Source of the DNA: CAZUZS01 sp964624795
GTDB taxonomy: Bacteria; Calditrichota; Calditrichia; RBG-13-44-9
DNA length: 44,941 bases
Direction: 5' to 3'
Assembly (NCBI GenBank): GCA_964624795.1
Contig: CAZUZS010000040.1
Coordinates: forward strand, 1-44,941
Both the position numbers and the translations under genes were made by a program. A model generated the notes under the pieces. It was given only the letters and a program-made list of their open reading frames with translations, searched no databases and was not told the origin of the DNA. Of the stretch, positions 8,629-17,279 are shown in pieces (positions within the stretch are counted from its first letter, which is position 1; the number at the start of each line of letters is the position of its first letter).

Positions 8629-9030
8629 CAAATCCGCAATCTTTTTTTTTCTTTACCGGTTGAACGTTTCGCTGCTCGTCTTCGTATTATTTCAGATTTT
8701 TGTTTTTCCGCTCGTAATTGCTGCCCTGAATTTAAACAGGTTGTCACTAATATCCAAAAGAATATAAAAGCGTGTGGGATGATTCTCCCAAAGGGGAGGG
8801 CGATCTCATCTCCTGGGGATAAATGCGTTACTGCGGTGATGCGGCAGCGTTCGGAAATTTCTCTCAATTTTTGGGGAAGAGGATTCTCAAATCAGGCAGG
8901 TGAAAAGTCATTTCAAAAATCAATTGTGGCACTCATCAATTCAGCCCAAAAGCTGCTCCTTTCGCAAGATTCAAGTCACTAATATGTTCCATCGCTTCAA
9001 TAATGGCCTGATTCGGAGTACAGCGGCAAG
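8629..9030. other. Intergenic region downstream of uvrA, upstream of the DmsC-like gene
   Basis: About 400 nt, mostly AT-rich, presumably carrying the promoter of the DmsC-like trio on the minus strand. No terminator hairpin with a T-run follows the uvrA stop. A short minus-strand frame directly after uvrA (9030 down to 8936) reads like protein for about 30 codons (NQAIIEAMEHISDLNLAKG) but has no start and no known match. I do not call it a gene. Confidence 0.4.
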
Positions 9031-11898
9031 TTAATACGCAACCGCCTGCACAGCGTGCTTTTCCACAAAATTTTGCCAGTCTTCCAGCTCTTTTTTCAGG
9101 TGCTGGCCGGTGTAGGAATTGGGATCGGCAGCCAGATCTTCGGGCGCTCCCGCGGCAATGATCTCACCGCCTTCGTCGCCTCCTTCCGGCCCCAGGTCGA
9201 TTATCCAGTCGGCAGTTTTGATGACGTCCATATTGTGCTCGATGACGATGACGGTGTTTCCTTTTTCCACCAACTGGTTGAGAACATTCAGCAGCATTCC
9301 GATATCGGCAAAGTGCAGGCCGGTTGTCGGCTCGTCCAGGATGTAAACCGTCTTGCCGGTACTAACCCGGCTGAGCTCGGTTCCCAGTTTCACGCGCTGC
9401 GCTTCTCCGCCGCTCAGCGTGGTTGCCGGCTGGCCGAGATGGATGTATCCCAAACCGACCTCATTCATGGTGGTGAGTTTCCGGTTAATGGACGGAATAT
9501 TTTCGAAAAACTCCAGCGCTTCGCTAACCGTCATGTCCAGCACTTCGGATATCGATTTCCCGCGGTAGCGGATTTCCAATGTCTCGCGGTTGTAGCGCTT
9601 CCCTTTGCATACCTCGCAGGTTACGTAAACATCCGGTAAAAAGTGCATCTCGATCTTCTTGACGCCGTCGCCCTGGCAGGCTTCACACCGCCCACCTTTG
9701 ACGTTGAAGGAGAAACGGCCCGGTTTGTAGCCCCTGATTCTGGATTCCGGCAACTGCGTAAACAAGTCCCGGATCAGAGTGAACAGCCCGGTGTAAGTTG
9801 CCGGGTTCGAACGCGGGGTGCGTCCGATGGGGGACTGGTCGATGGCAATTACTTTGTCGATCTCCTCCAATCCCTCGATTTCCGTGTAGGGCAGGGGAAT
9901 GGTTTTGCTGTTGTAGAAATGACGCGAAAGCACCGGATAGAGCGTCTCGTTGAGCAGGGTGCTTTTCCCCGATCCCGAAACACCGGTGATGCAGATGAAC
10001 TTGCCCAGCGGAAAACTCACCGTGATGTCCTTCAGATTGTTGCCCTGTGCATTACGGAGAACCAGGCTGTGCTCGTTTCCCTGCCGGCGATTTTCCGGCA
10101 CCGGAATGTACTTCTGGTAGTTCAGATACTGCCCGGTCAGGCTTTCACTGCTCATCTTTATCTCGTCAGGTGTTCCGGTTGCAACGATTTCGCCGCCATG
10201 TTTTCCGGCACCCGGCCCAAGATCCACAACATAATCGGCATGTTCAATCGTCTCGCGGTCGTGTTCTACCACCAGGACTGTATTGCCGAGATCGCGCAGC
10301 CGCAAAAGGGTGTTGATCAGCCGCACGTTATCCCGTTGGTGCAGACCGATGGACGGTTCATCCAAAATGTAGAGCACACCCACCAACTGCGAACCGATCT
10401 GCGTCGCTAACCGGATGCGCTGTGCCTCACCACCGGAAAGCGTACCGGCTGTGCGATCCAGCGTCAGGTACTCCAGGCCCACATCCTGCAGGAATTCCAG
10501 CCGTGCCAAAATCTCCTTGAGAATCTGGTGAGCAATCAGGTTCTCCTTTTCAGACAAAACGAGATTTTCGAAATATGAAATGGTGTCTTTCACATCTTTA
10601 GCAGTGACTTCGGCAATGTTCAAACCGCCGATTTTAACTCCCAGCGCTTCCTTTCTTAAGCGTGCGCCTTCACACTCCGGGCAGGGGATCTGGTTCATAA
10701 AACTTTCGATCCAATCCTGGATGTGCACTGAGGAAGTCTGCTTGAAACGGCGATATAGATTGTTGATGACTCCCTCATAGCGCGAAGAAAATTCGAATTT
10801 CGAATCCTCACGCTGGAATATAAATTTGACTTTCTCGGTAGTGCCGTAAAGAATGAGCTGCTGAATGCTGTCCGGAAGTTCTTTCCATGGGACAGAAGTG
10901 CTGAAGTCGTATTGGCGGGAAAGCGCCTCGATCATCTCGAAATACCAGCTATTGCGCTTTTCTCCCACCGGTGCCACTGCGCCGTTCTCAATGCTGAGAT
11001 TGGAATTCGGTACCACCAGCCGCGGGTCGATTTCCAGTTTGGTGCCCAGGCCGTCGCAGGACGGGCAGGCGCCATACGGGCTGTTGAAGGAGAACATGCG
11101 CGGCTCGATCTCTTCGTAGCTGATGCCGCAGTTCATGCAGGCAAATTGCTCGCTGTAGAGCTGCTCGCTGGCGTGGTCCACGTTTTCAGCAATTAGCAGG
11201 CCGCTGCCCATTTTTAGCGAAACTTCCACCGATTCCGCCAGCCGCTGGCGAATGTCGGGACGTATTTTGAGGCGGTCCACCACCACTTCGATGTTGTGTT
11301 TGATATTCTTCTTTAGCTTGATTTCGCCATCCAGCTCCACCAGCTTTCCATCGATGCGGGCGCGCACGAAACCCTCTTTTTTTATCTCTTCGATCAGGTC
11401 GCGGTATTCACCCTTTCGCCCCCGCACCACCGGCGCCAGTATCTGGATTCGTGTTCCCTCGGGTGCATCCAGGATTTTATCCACAATTTGCTGCGGCGTC
11501 TGCTTTTCGATAGGCTGTCCGCAGTTGTAGCAGTGGGGGTGGCCAATCCGGGCAAAGAGCAGCCGGAGGTAATCATAAATTTCGGTAACCGTGCCAACGG
11601 TCGAACGCGGATTCTTGTGCGTCGTTTTTTGCTCGATGGAGATCGCCGGCGAGAGGCCGTCGATGTAATCGACGTCCGGTTTTTCCATCAGGCCCAGGAA
11701 CTGGCGGGCGTAGGCGCTCAAGCTTTCCACGTAGCGGCGCTGTCCCTCGGCGTAGATGGTGTCGAACGCCAGGCTGGACTTCCCCGAGCCGGAAAGCCCG
11801 GTAATCACCACAAATTGATCGCGCGGTATCGTCAGGCTTATGTCCTTCAGGTTATGTTCCCGCGCTCCTTTTATTGTAATAAATTCTTTCTTGGTCAT
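9031..11898 (-). CDS. uvrA: Excinuclease ABC subunit A
   Basis: DNA damage-recognition ATPase of nucleotide excision repair, 955 aa, the usual length. Both ABC modules are intact: Walker A GLSGSGKSS at residues 34-42, signature LSGGEAQRIRLA, second Walker A GVSGSGKSTL and signature LSGGEAQRVKLG. Three zinc-type Cys sets are present: CYNCG, the pair CMNC/CPSC, and CEAC/CEVC. UvrA loads UvrB at lesions; uvrB is not in the window. The gene begins with ATG at 11898 after a weak purine stretch (GAGAGCAG). No clear SOS/LexA box is visible upstream. It is monocistronic by spacing: pncB ends 318 nt upstream and the next minus gene starts 402 nt downstream. Confidence 0.98.
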   Translation of the reverse strand: MTKKEFITIKGAREHNLKDISLTIPRDQFVVITGLSGSGKSSLAFDTIYAEGQRRYVESLSAYARQFLGLMEKPDVDYIDGLSPAISIEQKTTHKNPRSTVGTVTEIYDYLRLLFARIGHPHCYNCGQPIEKQTPQQIVDKILDAPEGTRIQILAPVVRGRKGEYRDLIEEIKKEGFVRARIDGKLVELDGEIKLKKNIKHNIEVVVDRLKIRPDIRQRLAESVEVSLKMGSGLLIAENVDHASEQLYSEQFACMNCGISYEEIEPRMFSFNSPYGACPSCDGLGTKLEIDPRLVVPNSNLSIENGAVAPVGEKRNSWYFEMIEALSRQYDFSTSVPWKELPDSIQQLILYGTTEKVKFIFQREDSKFEFSSRYEGVINNLYRRFKQTSSVHIQDWIESFMNQIPCPECEGARLRKEALGVKIGGLNIAEVTAKDVKDTISYFENLVLSEKENLIAHQILKEILARLEFLQDVGLEYLTLDRTAGTLSGGEAQRIRLATQIGSQLVGVLYILDEPSIGLHQRDNVRLINTLLRLRDLGNTVLVVEHDRETIEHADYVVDLGPGAGKHGGEIVATGTPDEIKMSSESLTGQYLNYQKYIPVPENRRQGNEHSLVLRNAQGNNLKDITVSFPLGKFICITGVSGSGKSTLLNETLYPVLSRHFYNSKTIPLPYTEIEGLEEIDKVIAIDQSPIGRTPRSNPATYTGLFTLIRDLFTQLPESRIRGYKPGRFSFNVKGGRCEACQGDGVKKIEMHFLPDVYVTCEVCKGKRYNRETLEIRYRGKSISEVLDMTVSEALEFFENIPSINRKLTTMNEVGLGYIHLGQPATTLSGGEAQRVKLGTELSRVSTGKTVYILDEPTTGLHFADIGMLLNVLNQLVEKGNTVIVIEHNMDVIKTADWIIDLGPEGGDEGGEIIAAGAPEDLAADPNSYTGQHLKKELEDWQNFVEKHAVQAVAY

Positions 11899-12216
11899 CT
11901 GAAATCTGCTCTCATTCTATTTATGCTGCGCCCGGTTGAATCGGGAATTTCGGGGCAGTAAGATAATCAAAAATCCGGCGATTGCAATTGAATTTTGTGC
12001 CCCGATTTTGGAATATTGCGAATCGACAACAGTCCTTTCCGTCCCAAACTAGTTATGGGAACGCGATTGACGGAAAAAGTATCCATTGGACTGAAATTTT
12101 GCCAGAATGCAGTTGGGGGACGATAGAATCTTAAATTTAGATGGGCTAATCTGCACAGTTATTGTGGCTGGCCGGCAAAACGGAATAACGATAGTTATGG
12201 ACCGTTAAACATTAAA
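11899..12216. promoter_or_regulatory. Promoter region of uvrA
   Basis: This 318-nt gap lies between pncB and uvrA, both on the minus strand. It contains an inverted repeat TCGGGGCA (11950-11957) / TGCCCCGA (11998-12005) with a 40-nt spacer, located 50-110 nt upstream of the uvrA ATG. It could be an operator. No E. coli-type SOS box is found, and no ORF. Confidence 0.35.
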
Positions 12217-13596
12217 TCAGGAGTGAACGGATTCTTTCTTTAGCTGATCAAATATCGCCTGCAACCTGCGGCTATGGCGGACGGGATAAATTTCGGGATT
12301 GTCGAATCGTTTGTATCTTTTGTTCAGCAGATCGGTATTTTTTAAATAAACTTCCCTCACCTGCGAAGTTACAGGAAATTCATAAACCGGATTTCCTTTT
12401 TTCAAGATTGGGACCAGCAGTGGAATGGATAGCCGGTCCACCTGATCATCTTCCAGCCCGATGATATCGTATAGATAATTTCCGCGATCATCGACTGCCC
12501 GATAAATCTGCTTCCTTCCGGGATAGGTCGCTTTATTCTCACTGAACTTGGCACGTAGCCGGGTTTGGCCGTCGATTTCCTGCTCTACCAGTTTGTAAAT
12601 GCCGCCAAGGTACGGTGCATCGGCGGAGGTTGACATTCGGGTGCCGACACCAAAGCTGTCGATCGGCGCGCCGGATTCCACCAATTTCCTGATCCGGTGT
12701 TCATCCAAATCACCACTGGCGACGATAGTTACATTCTGCAACCCGGATTCGTCCAGGATTTTTCGGACTTTCCGGCTCTCTTCATTTAAATTGCCGCTGT
12801 CAATTCTTACCCCTCTTATTTCCGGGCCAACTTTTGCAGCATTTCGGGCACCCTGCTCAATATCGTAGGTATCGATAAGGAGAATGGTGCTCTTCGGAAA
12901 AACATCAAAATAACTCCGGAAAGATTCCAGCTCGTCCTCGAATGCCATGGTCCAGCTATGGGCAGCAGTGCCGAAAACCGGGATGTCAAATCTCATTCCG
13001 GCCAAAACATTTGAGGTGCCGATGCAGCCGGCAATGTAGCTGGCGCGGGCCGCCAGCACGCTGGCTTCCGGCCCGTGAGCCCGGCGGGAGCCGAATTCCA
13101 TTACGCCGCGCTTTTTCCCGTCCCAATTGGCGGCCTGGGTTACCCTCGCTGCCTTGCTGGCAACCAGCGTCTGAAAATTGATCATCGACAGAGCGAACGT
13201 TTCGATGACCTGCGCCTGGATTACCGGCGCTGAGACCCGTAGCAGCGGCTCACCCGGGAAAACAACCTGCCCTTCCGGGATTCCCCATACATCGCCGGTG
13301 AAATGGAATTCCCGCAAGTATTTCCAGAATTTATGATCGACATTTTTAAAGGTGGGCAGGTCTTTCAAATAGTTCACCTCTTCTGCGGTGAACTTAAGAC
13401 TTGTTAAATATTCAACAACCTGCTGCAAGCCGGCGGATACCAGGAACGAGCGGTTTTGCGGCATCTCACGAACAAAGAGCTCAAATGTGGAGGGGGGATT
13501 ATATTTGTTGGTGAAATAGCCGGCCGCCATGGTCAGTTCATAGAGATCGACGACTAGAGCCTGGTTGTATAGCGGCGTTGGCATTTCAGAACCCAT
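12217..13596 (-). CDS. pncB: Nicotinate phosphoribosyltransferase
   Basis: Converts nicotinate, PRPP and ATP to nicotinate mononucleotide in the Preiss-Handler NAD salvage pathway; cytosolic. The 459-aa protein carries N-terminal LVVDLYELTMAAGYF, the MEFGSRRAHGPEA segment, the FGTAAHSWTMAF loop with the His that is autophosphorylated in the family, and the phosphate-binding tail IDSFGVGTRMSTSADAP. The ATG at 13596 has an AAAGGT SD 8 nt upstream; a second in-frame ATG at 13584 is also possible. It is separated by about 290 nt from the sensor gene upstream. Only the standard enzyme is visible, with no fused Nudix or transport domain. Confidence 0.93.
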   Translation of the reverse strand: MGSEMPTPLYNQALVVDLYELTMAAGYFTNKYNPPSTFELFVREMPQNRSFLVSAGLQQVVEYLTSLKFTAEEVNYLKDLPTFKNVDHKFWKYLREFHFTGDVWGIPEGQVVFPGEPLLRVSAPVIQAQVIETFALSMINFQTLVASKAARVTQAANWDGKKRGVMEFGSRRAHGPEASVLAARASYIAGCIGTSNVLAGMRFDIPVFGTAAHSWTMAFEDELESFRSYFDVFPKSTILLIDTYDIEQGARNAAKVGPEIRGVRIDSGNLNEESRKVRKILDESGLQNVTIVASGDLDEHRIRKLVESGAPIDSFGVGTRMSTSADAPYLGGIYKLVEQEIDGQTRLRAKFSENKATYPGRKQIYRAVDDRGNYLYDIIGLEDDQVDRLSIPLLVPILKKGNPVYEFPVTSQVREVYLKNTDLLNKRYKRFDNPEIYPVRHSRRLQAIFDQLKKESVHS

Positions 13597-13885
13597 GATG
13601 AATTACCTTTTAGCTAATTTCGTGCGCAGGCACAGGGATGTCAAGTGTGAAAATATTGAAGAATTGTGGAACATAGGTCGAAGAGCAAAGGCAAATTCCG
13701 GATTTGGCCGGTAGTCGCAGCATCCTAAAAAAACTAGCGCGAGCTTTTTTCCATTTGCCATACAGCGATTTACCTTAGCGGGTGGAGGAAATCTTCGCGC
13801 GCACAAGATATTGGCAAATTTGCAGGAATTTGTCTCAGAGTGCCGGCTTAATGAACAGGGAATCAAAAATCTTTGATTCCAAATT

Positions 13886-16777
13886 CTATTTTAGGCGTTT
13901 CTTTACATAGATTTCGGGATACAGCTCCCTGGCACATTCAGGACAGATGCTGTGGCTGAATTCCGCCTCGGAATGGTCCCGCACATATTCTTCTATTGAA
14001 TTCCAATAACCTTTGTCATCCCGGATCTTTTTACAGTGGGCGCAGATGGGCAGTAATCCGCTCAGCGTTTTGATCTTGCCGGAGGCTTCCTGCAGTTCCT
14101 CGATCAACTGTTCCCTCTCTGTGAGGAGTTGCTCCTGACGGAAATTTACCGACGAAAGCTCCTCATTTTTCTGCCGGAGTTCACCCGTCTTTTCATCGAC
14201 CAAAGCCTCCAGCGTTTTTTTCCGTCGCTCGATATTTCTGATTCGGAGAAAATGCATGCCAAGAATGATAGAAATCAGCGACGCTGTGGCTATTAACCGG
14301 AACCACCATGTTTGCCAGTATGGCGGCTTTATGGTGATTACCAGTGAGGTGAAGGCCTCATTCCAGACACCGTCGTTATTGCTTCCCTTCACTTTGAAAA
14401 TGTATTTGCCGGGACTCAGATTGGTATAAGTCGCAGCACCGGGATTTCGGCACCAGTTCCAATCGGTGTCGAATCCGTCCAATTTATAAAGGTAACTGTT
14501 CTTGTGGGGATTAGTGAAATCAAGCGCTGCAAATTCGACGGTAAAAATGGCATCCTGGTAGGAAAGGCCCACTTCTTTTTTTAAAAAAATAGGGGTGTCC
14601 AAGACAACTGTCTCGTTGAAAACTTTCAAACCGGTTATCAGAGTGGGAGGTCGATGCGTGTTCAATTTCACGCTATCGGGATTGAAACGGGTAAATCCGC
14701 TGAGACCTCCAAAATACATTTGTCCGTCCCGGCTCAGCAGACTGCTCTGACTGAATTCGTTGCTTTGTAATCCGTCGCTGGCGTCAAAATTCTCAAAACT
14801 CTTAGTTGTCGGATTAAACCGCGAAAGTCCTTTGTTGGTGCTAAGCCACAGGTTCCCTTTCCTGTCTTCCAGTATTGCCTGCACGACGTTACTTGGCAAA
14901 CCTTCGGATTCTGTAAAATTGTCAAAATATCCGCTTTGGCGATCAAATCGGTTCAGTCCGCCACCAATCGTTCCGATCCATAAGGTTCCCTGGCTATCTT
15001 CATGAATGCATTTAACATGATTATGGCTCAGGCTGTGCGGATTTTTTGCATTATATGCATATTGAATGAAATGCACGCCAGGGATATTAACATGTTGTGT
15101 GGAATCGGCATCTGCTATCTGGGGATTATCAAAGACAATCTTATTCAGTCCTCCACTGGCAGTGCCAATCCATAAAGTCCCGCTGCGGTCCTCGAAAATG
15201 GTGCTGACCAAATCATCGCTAAGGCTGACAGGATCATTCTCCCGATGTGTGAAGTGGGTAAAACGATTCGCTGACCGGTCAAACAATTCCAGCCCACCGC
15301 CCCAGGTACCGATCCATAAACGACCGACCCGGTCCTCATGGATGGCTGAAATGTTATCGTGTTTTATGCTGTTGGGATCTCCGCGGCTGTTTTTGTAGCT
15401 GGTAAAATTGCCGGTTTTAGGATCCATGCGGTCCAATCCGGCGGCTGTGCCTACCCATAAGACTCCCTGTTTATCCTGCTCAATTGCCCAAACGATGTTG
15501 TCGCACAGCGCTCCTGCGCAATTCGGATCACTATCGAAATGTGCAAACTTTCTGCTCCCGGGATCAAAGCGATTTAATCCCCCACCCCAGGTGCCAATCC
15601 AAATCATGCCGTCACGATCCTCGAAGATGTAATTGACAATGTTATTGCTGAGGCTATTCGATGTCAGCGGCTGGTGCGAAAAATTCTGAAAAACTGCCTT
15701 ACGCGGATTCCACCGGCTCACTCCCATGCCGGTGCCAAACCACAGCAGTCCGGAACCATCTTCATAAATCGCGGGAACCCAATTGTCTGCGAGGCTGGTG
15801 GGATCCTGGGGATCGTGACGATGTCGAATAAACACACCTGTTTCAGGATCGAACTCGTTTACGCCTTCCCCACGAGTGCCCGCCCAGATTTTTCCCCGCT
15901 GGTCGCGAAGCAAGGACATAATGATGTTATCACTGATACTGTTCTCGTTGTTCTGTTGGTGGAGATAGCGCGTGAATTTTCTGCTCAGGGGATCAAAATG
16001 ATTCAGGCCACCGCCCCAGGTGCCGATCCAAAGCGTATTATTTTTCCCGCGAATAATGCATTTCACCAGGTTGTGGCTTAAGCTGGAAGGATTCCCGGGT
16101 TCATTCTGATAAGTGGTAAAATTATCTTTGTCCCGGTTGTAACGGCTGAGACCGCCGCCAAAAGTACCTATCCAAAGGTTGCCTGTATCATCTTCGTTAA
16201 TTACGTTCACAGCACCCGCTGGAATACCAGTCGGATTGTCGGGGTCGTTCCGGTAGTGGACAAAATGACTACGATTTGCCTCCATGCGATCCAGTCCGTC
16301 GTCGGTGCCTATCCATAATGTGCCGGTGTGGTCCTGGAAAATGGTCCAAACCCGGTTGTGGCTCAGGCTCGCCGGATCGGACGGATCGTGCGCAAATTGT
16401 TTAAAATGCTTTGTCCGGGGTTCGAAAGCATACAGCCCACCGCTGTGTGATCCTACCCAAATAGTCCCTTCGTTATCTTCAAACAGGCACTGCACCCAGC
16501 TATCCGAAAAGGAGGTGGTATCGAACGGATGGTATTTGTAAATAGTGAAGTGATTGCCGTCGTACCTGTTCAGGCCATCCTGTGTTCCAAACCAGATGAA
16601 GCCGGTCATATCCTGCAAAATGCTTGTAACAGAGCTCTGGGAAAGACCCTGGTCAATAGTGAGTGCATCAAATTTTAATTGAGAATTGGCCGAGTAGAGG
16701 AAGGTGATTTGAAATATACTCCACAGCACGACACACCGCTTAAGCGGTCCGGGAATCTTGAAATTGAAAATCCGCAT
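13886..16777 (-). CDS. Two-component-regulator propeller sensor (14 blades, Y_Y_Y, coiled coil, Cys-rich tail) without kinase
   Basis: A 963-aa envelope sensor-like protein. From the ATG at 16777 (AGGTG SD) it has a signal/anchor peptide. Fourteen Reg_prop repeats with the core (I/L)WxGTxxGGLxxFD follow, i.e. two seven-bladed propellers, and then a Y_Y_Y domain (LDGFDTDWNWC, SPGKYIFKVKGSN). A TM helix (WFRLIATASLISIILGMHFL) and a coiled coil come next. The C-terminal 60 residues contain LPICAHCKKIRDDKGYW ... CPECARELYP, a paired CxxC module also seen at the end of many PAS and kinase proteins. In hybrid two-component proteins of Bacteroidetes a histidine kinase follows Y_Y_Y; here none does. 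The output is therefore unknown. A longer frame to 16909 lacks an SD and buries the signal peptide. Confidence 0.85.
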   Translation of the reverse strand: MRIFNFKIPGPLKRCVVLWSIFQITFLYSANSQLKFDALTIDQGLSQSSVTSILQDMTGFIWFGTQDGLNRYDGNHFTIYKYHPFDTTSFSDSWVQCLFEDNEGTIWVGSHSGGLYAFEPRTKHFKQFAHDPSDPASLSHNRVWTIFQDHTGTLWIGTDDGLDRMEANRSHFVHYRNDPDNPTGIPAGAVNVINEDDTGNLWIGTFGGGLSRYNRDKDNFTTYQNEPGNPSSLSHNLVKCIIRGKNNTLWIGTWGGGLNHFDPLSRKFTRYLHQQNNENSISDNIIMSLLRDQRGKIWAGTRGEGVNEFDPETGVFIRHRHDPQDPTSLADNWVPAIYEDGSGLLWFGTGMGVSRWNPRKAVFQNFSHQPLTSNSLSNNIVNYIFEDRDGMIWIGTWGGGLNRFDPGSRKFAHFDSDPNCAGALCDNIVWAIEQDKQGVLWVGTAAGLDRMDPKTGNFTSYKNSRGDPNSIKHDNISAIHEDRVGRLWIGTWGGGLELFDRSANRFTHFTHRENDPVSLSDDLVSTIFEDRSGTLWIGTASGGLNKIVFDNPQIADADSTQHVNIPGVHFIQYAYNAKNPHSLSHNHVKCIHEDSQGTLWIGTIGGGLNRFDRQSGYFDNFTESEGLPSNVVQAILEDRKGNLWLSTNKGLSRFNPTTKSFENFDASDGLQSNEFSQSSLLSRDGQMYFGGLSGFTRFNPDSVKLNTHRPPTLITGLKVFNETVVLDTPIFLKKEVGLSYQDAIFTVEFAALDFTNPHKNSYLYKLDGFDTDWNWCRNPGAATYTNLSPGKYIFKVKGSNNDGVWNEAFTSLVITIKPPYWQTWWFRLIATASLISIILGMHFLRIRNIERRKKTLEALVDEKTGELRQKNEELSSVNFRQEQLLTEREQLIEELQEASGKIKTLSGLLPICAHCKKIRDDKGYWNSIEEYVRDHSEAEFSHSICPECARELYPEIYVKKRLK

Positions 16778-16953
16778 TGCCAACACCTGTGATCTATATT
16801 GAACAATATAATTGCCTGCTGCTGGGTATAAATCGCGAAAATCCTGGGTAACATCAAATGCCTTCCGAAAAATCGAAGCCAAATATAGGTAAATTATCGA
16901 AAGCTTCAAACAAATCTTAAATTGACCGGAAAATGAGGATATGAAAATGGATT

Positions 16954-17039
16954 TCCGCAGGCGTCAGGTTTCGCCTTCCGGATTTCAGTTCGCAATTTGC
17001 GAGGATTTCAGAGTAGAGGCGATTTCGCCGATAATCCTC
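16954..17039. repeat. Tandem hairpin cluster in a divergent intergenic region
   Basis: Three consecutive stem-loops lie in 86 nt. First, TCCG-AGGCG (16954-16963) pairs with CGCCT-CGGA (16972-16982). Second is CGCAATTTGCG at 16991-17001. Third is nested: GAGGATT (17001-17007) with AATCCTC (17033-17039), enclosing GGCGATTTCGCC. The 9-mer GGATTTCAG recurs at 16980 and 17003. It sits in the 502-nt gap between the propeller sensor (minus) and mtaB (plus). There is no T-run and no ORF. The rest of the gap shows only the promoter listed separately. Confidence 0.4.
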
Positions 17040-17220
17040 TGATCGCTGTCCCAAAAGCTGCTGCCGGTGAAAGAATTATTTCCGAAGCGGAAAATACGCA
17101 TCTGAATAGCTGCGATTTTGCATTTGCTATCCGGTTGGACGCCTGCAATTCTGCGTTTAGATCCGCGATTTACTGACCCGTGGGATTCCGTTACCTGCTC
17201 GATTGCGGGAATTTTACCCG

Positions 17221-17252
17221 TTTGAATTCCCTCTGATAATTTTTTATATTTG
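17221..17252 (+). promoter_or_regulatory. Bacteroidota-type promoter of mtaB
   Basis: TTTG at 17221-17224, a 20-nt spacer, and TATATTTG at 17245-17252 fit the Bacteroidota housekeeping consensus (TTTG at -33, TAnnTTTG at -7). The predicted start would be about 17259, some 20 nt before the mtaB ATG. The match is by eye only. Confidence 0.45.
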
Positions 17253-17279
17253 CCTGCGTTTGAAATAGGTTAGTGCATA

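Noticed and set aside
8628..8867. A 79-codon minus-strand frame overlapping the start of the DmsC-like gene
   Set aside because: It starts with TTG without an SD and has an implausible composition, although its TGA overlaps the next ATG.
8936..9030. Protein-like stretch after the uvrA stop (NQAIIEAMEHISDLNLAKG)
   Set aside because: About 30 codons, no start, no family I recognise; possibly a gene remnant but unsupported. A profile search could change this.
9643..10410. A 255-codon plus-strand frame within uvrA
   Set aside because: Antisense shadow of a conserved gene.
11899..12216. SOS/LexA box upstream of uvrA
   Set aside because: No CTG-N10-CAG-like or GAAC-N4-GTTC-like site could be found near the start.
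13603..13866. An 87-codon minus-strand frame upstream of pncB
   Set aside because: Low-quality composition, no SD and no motif; the 289-nt region is better read as non-coding.
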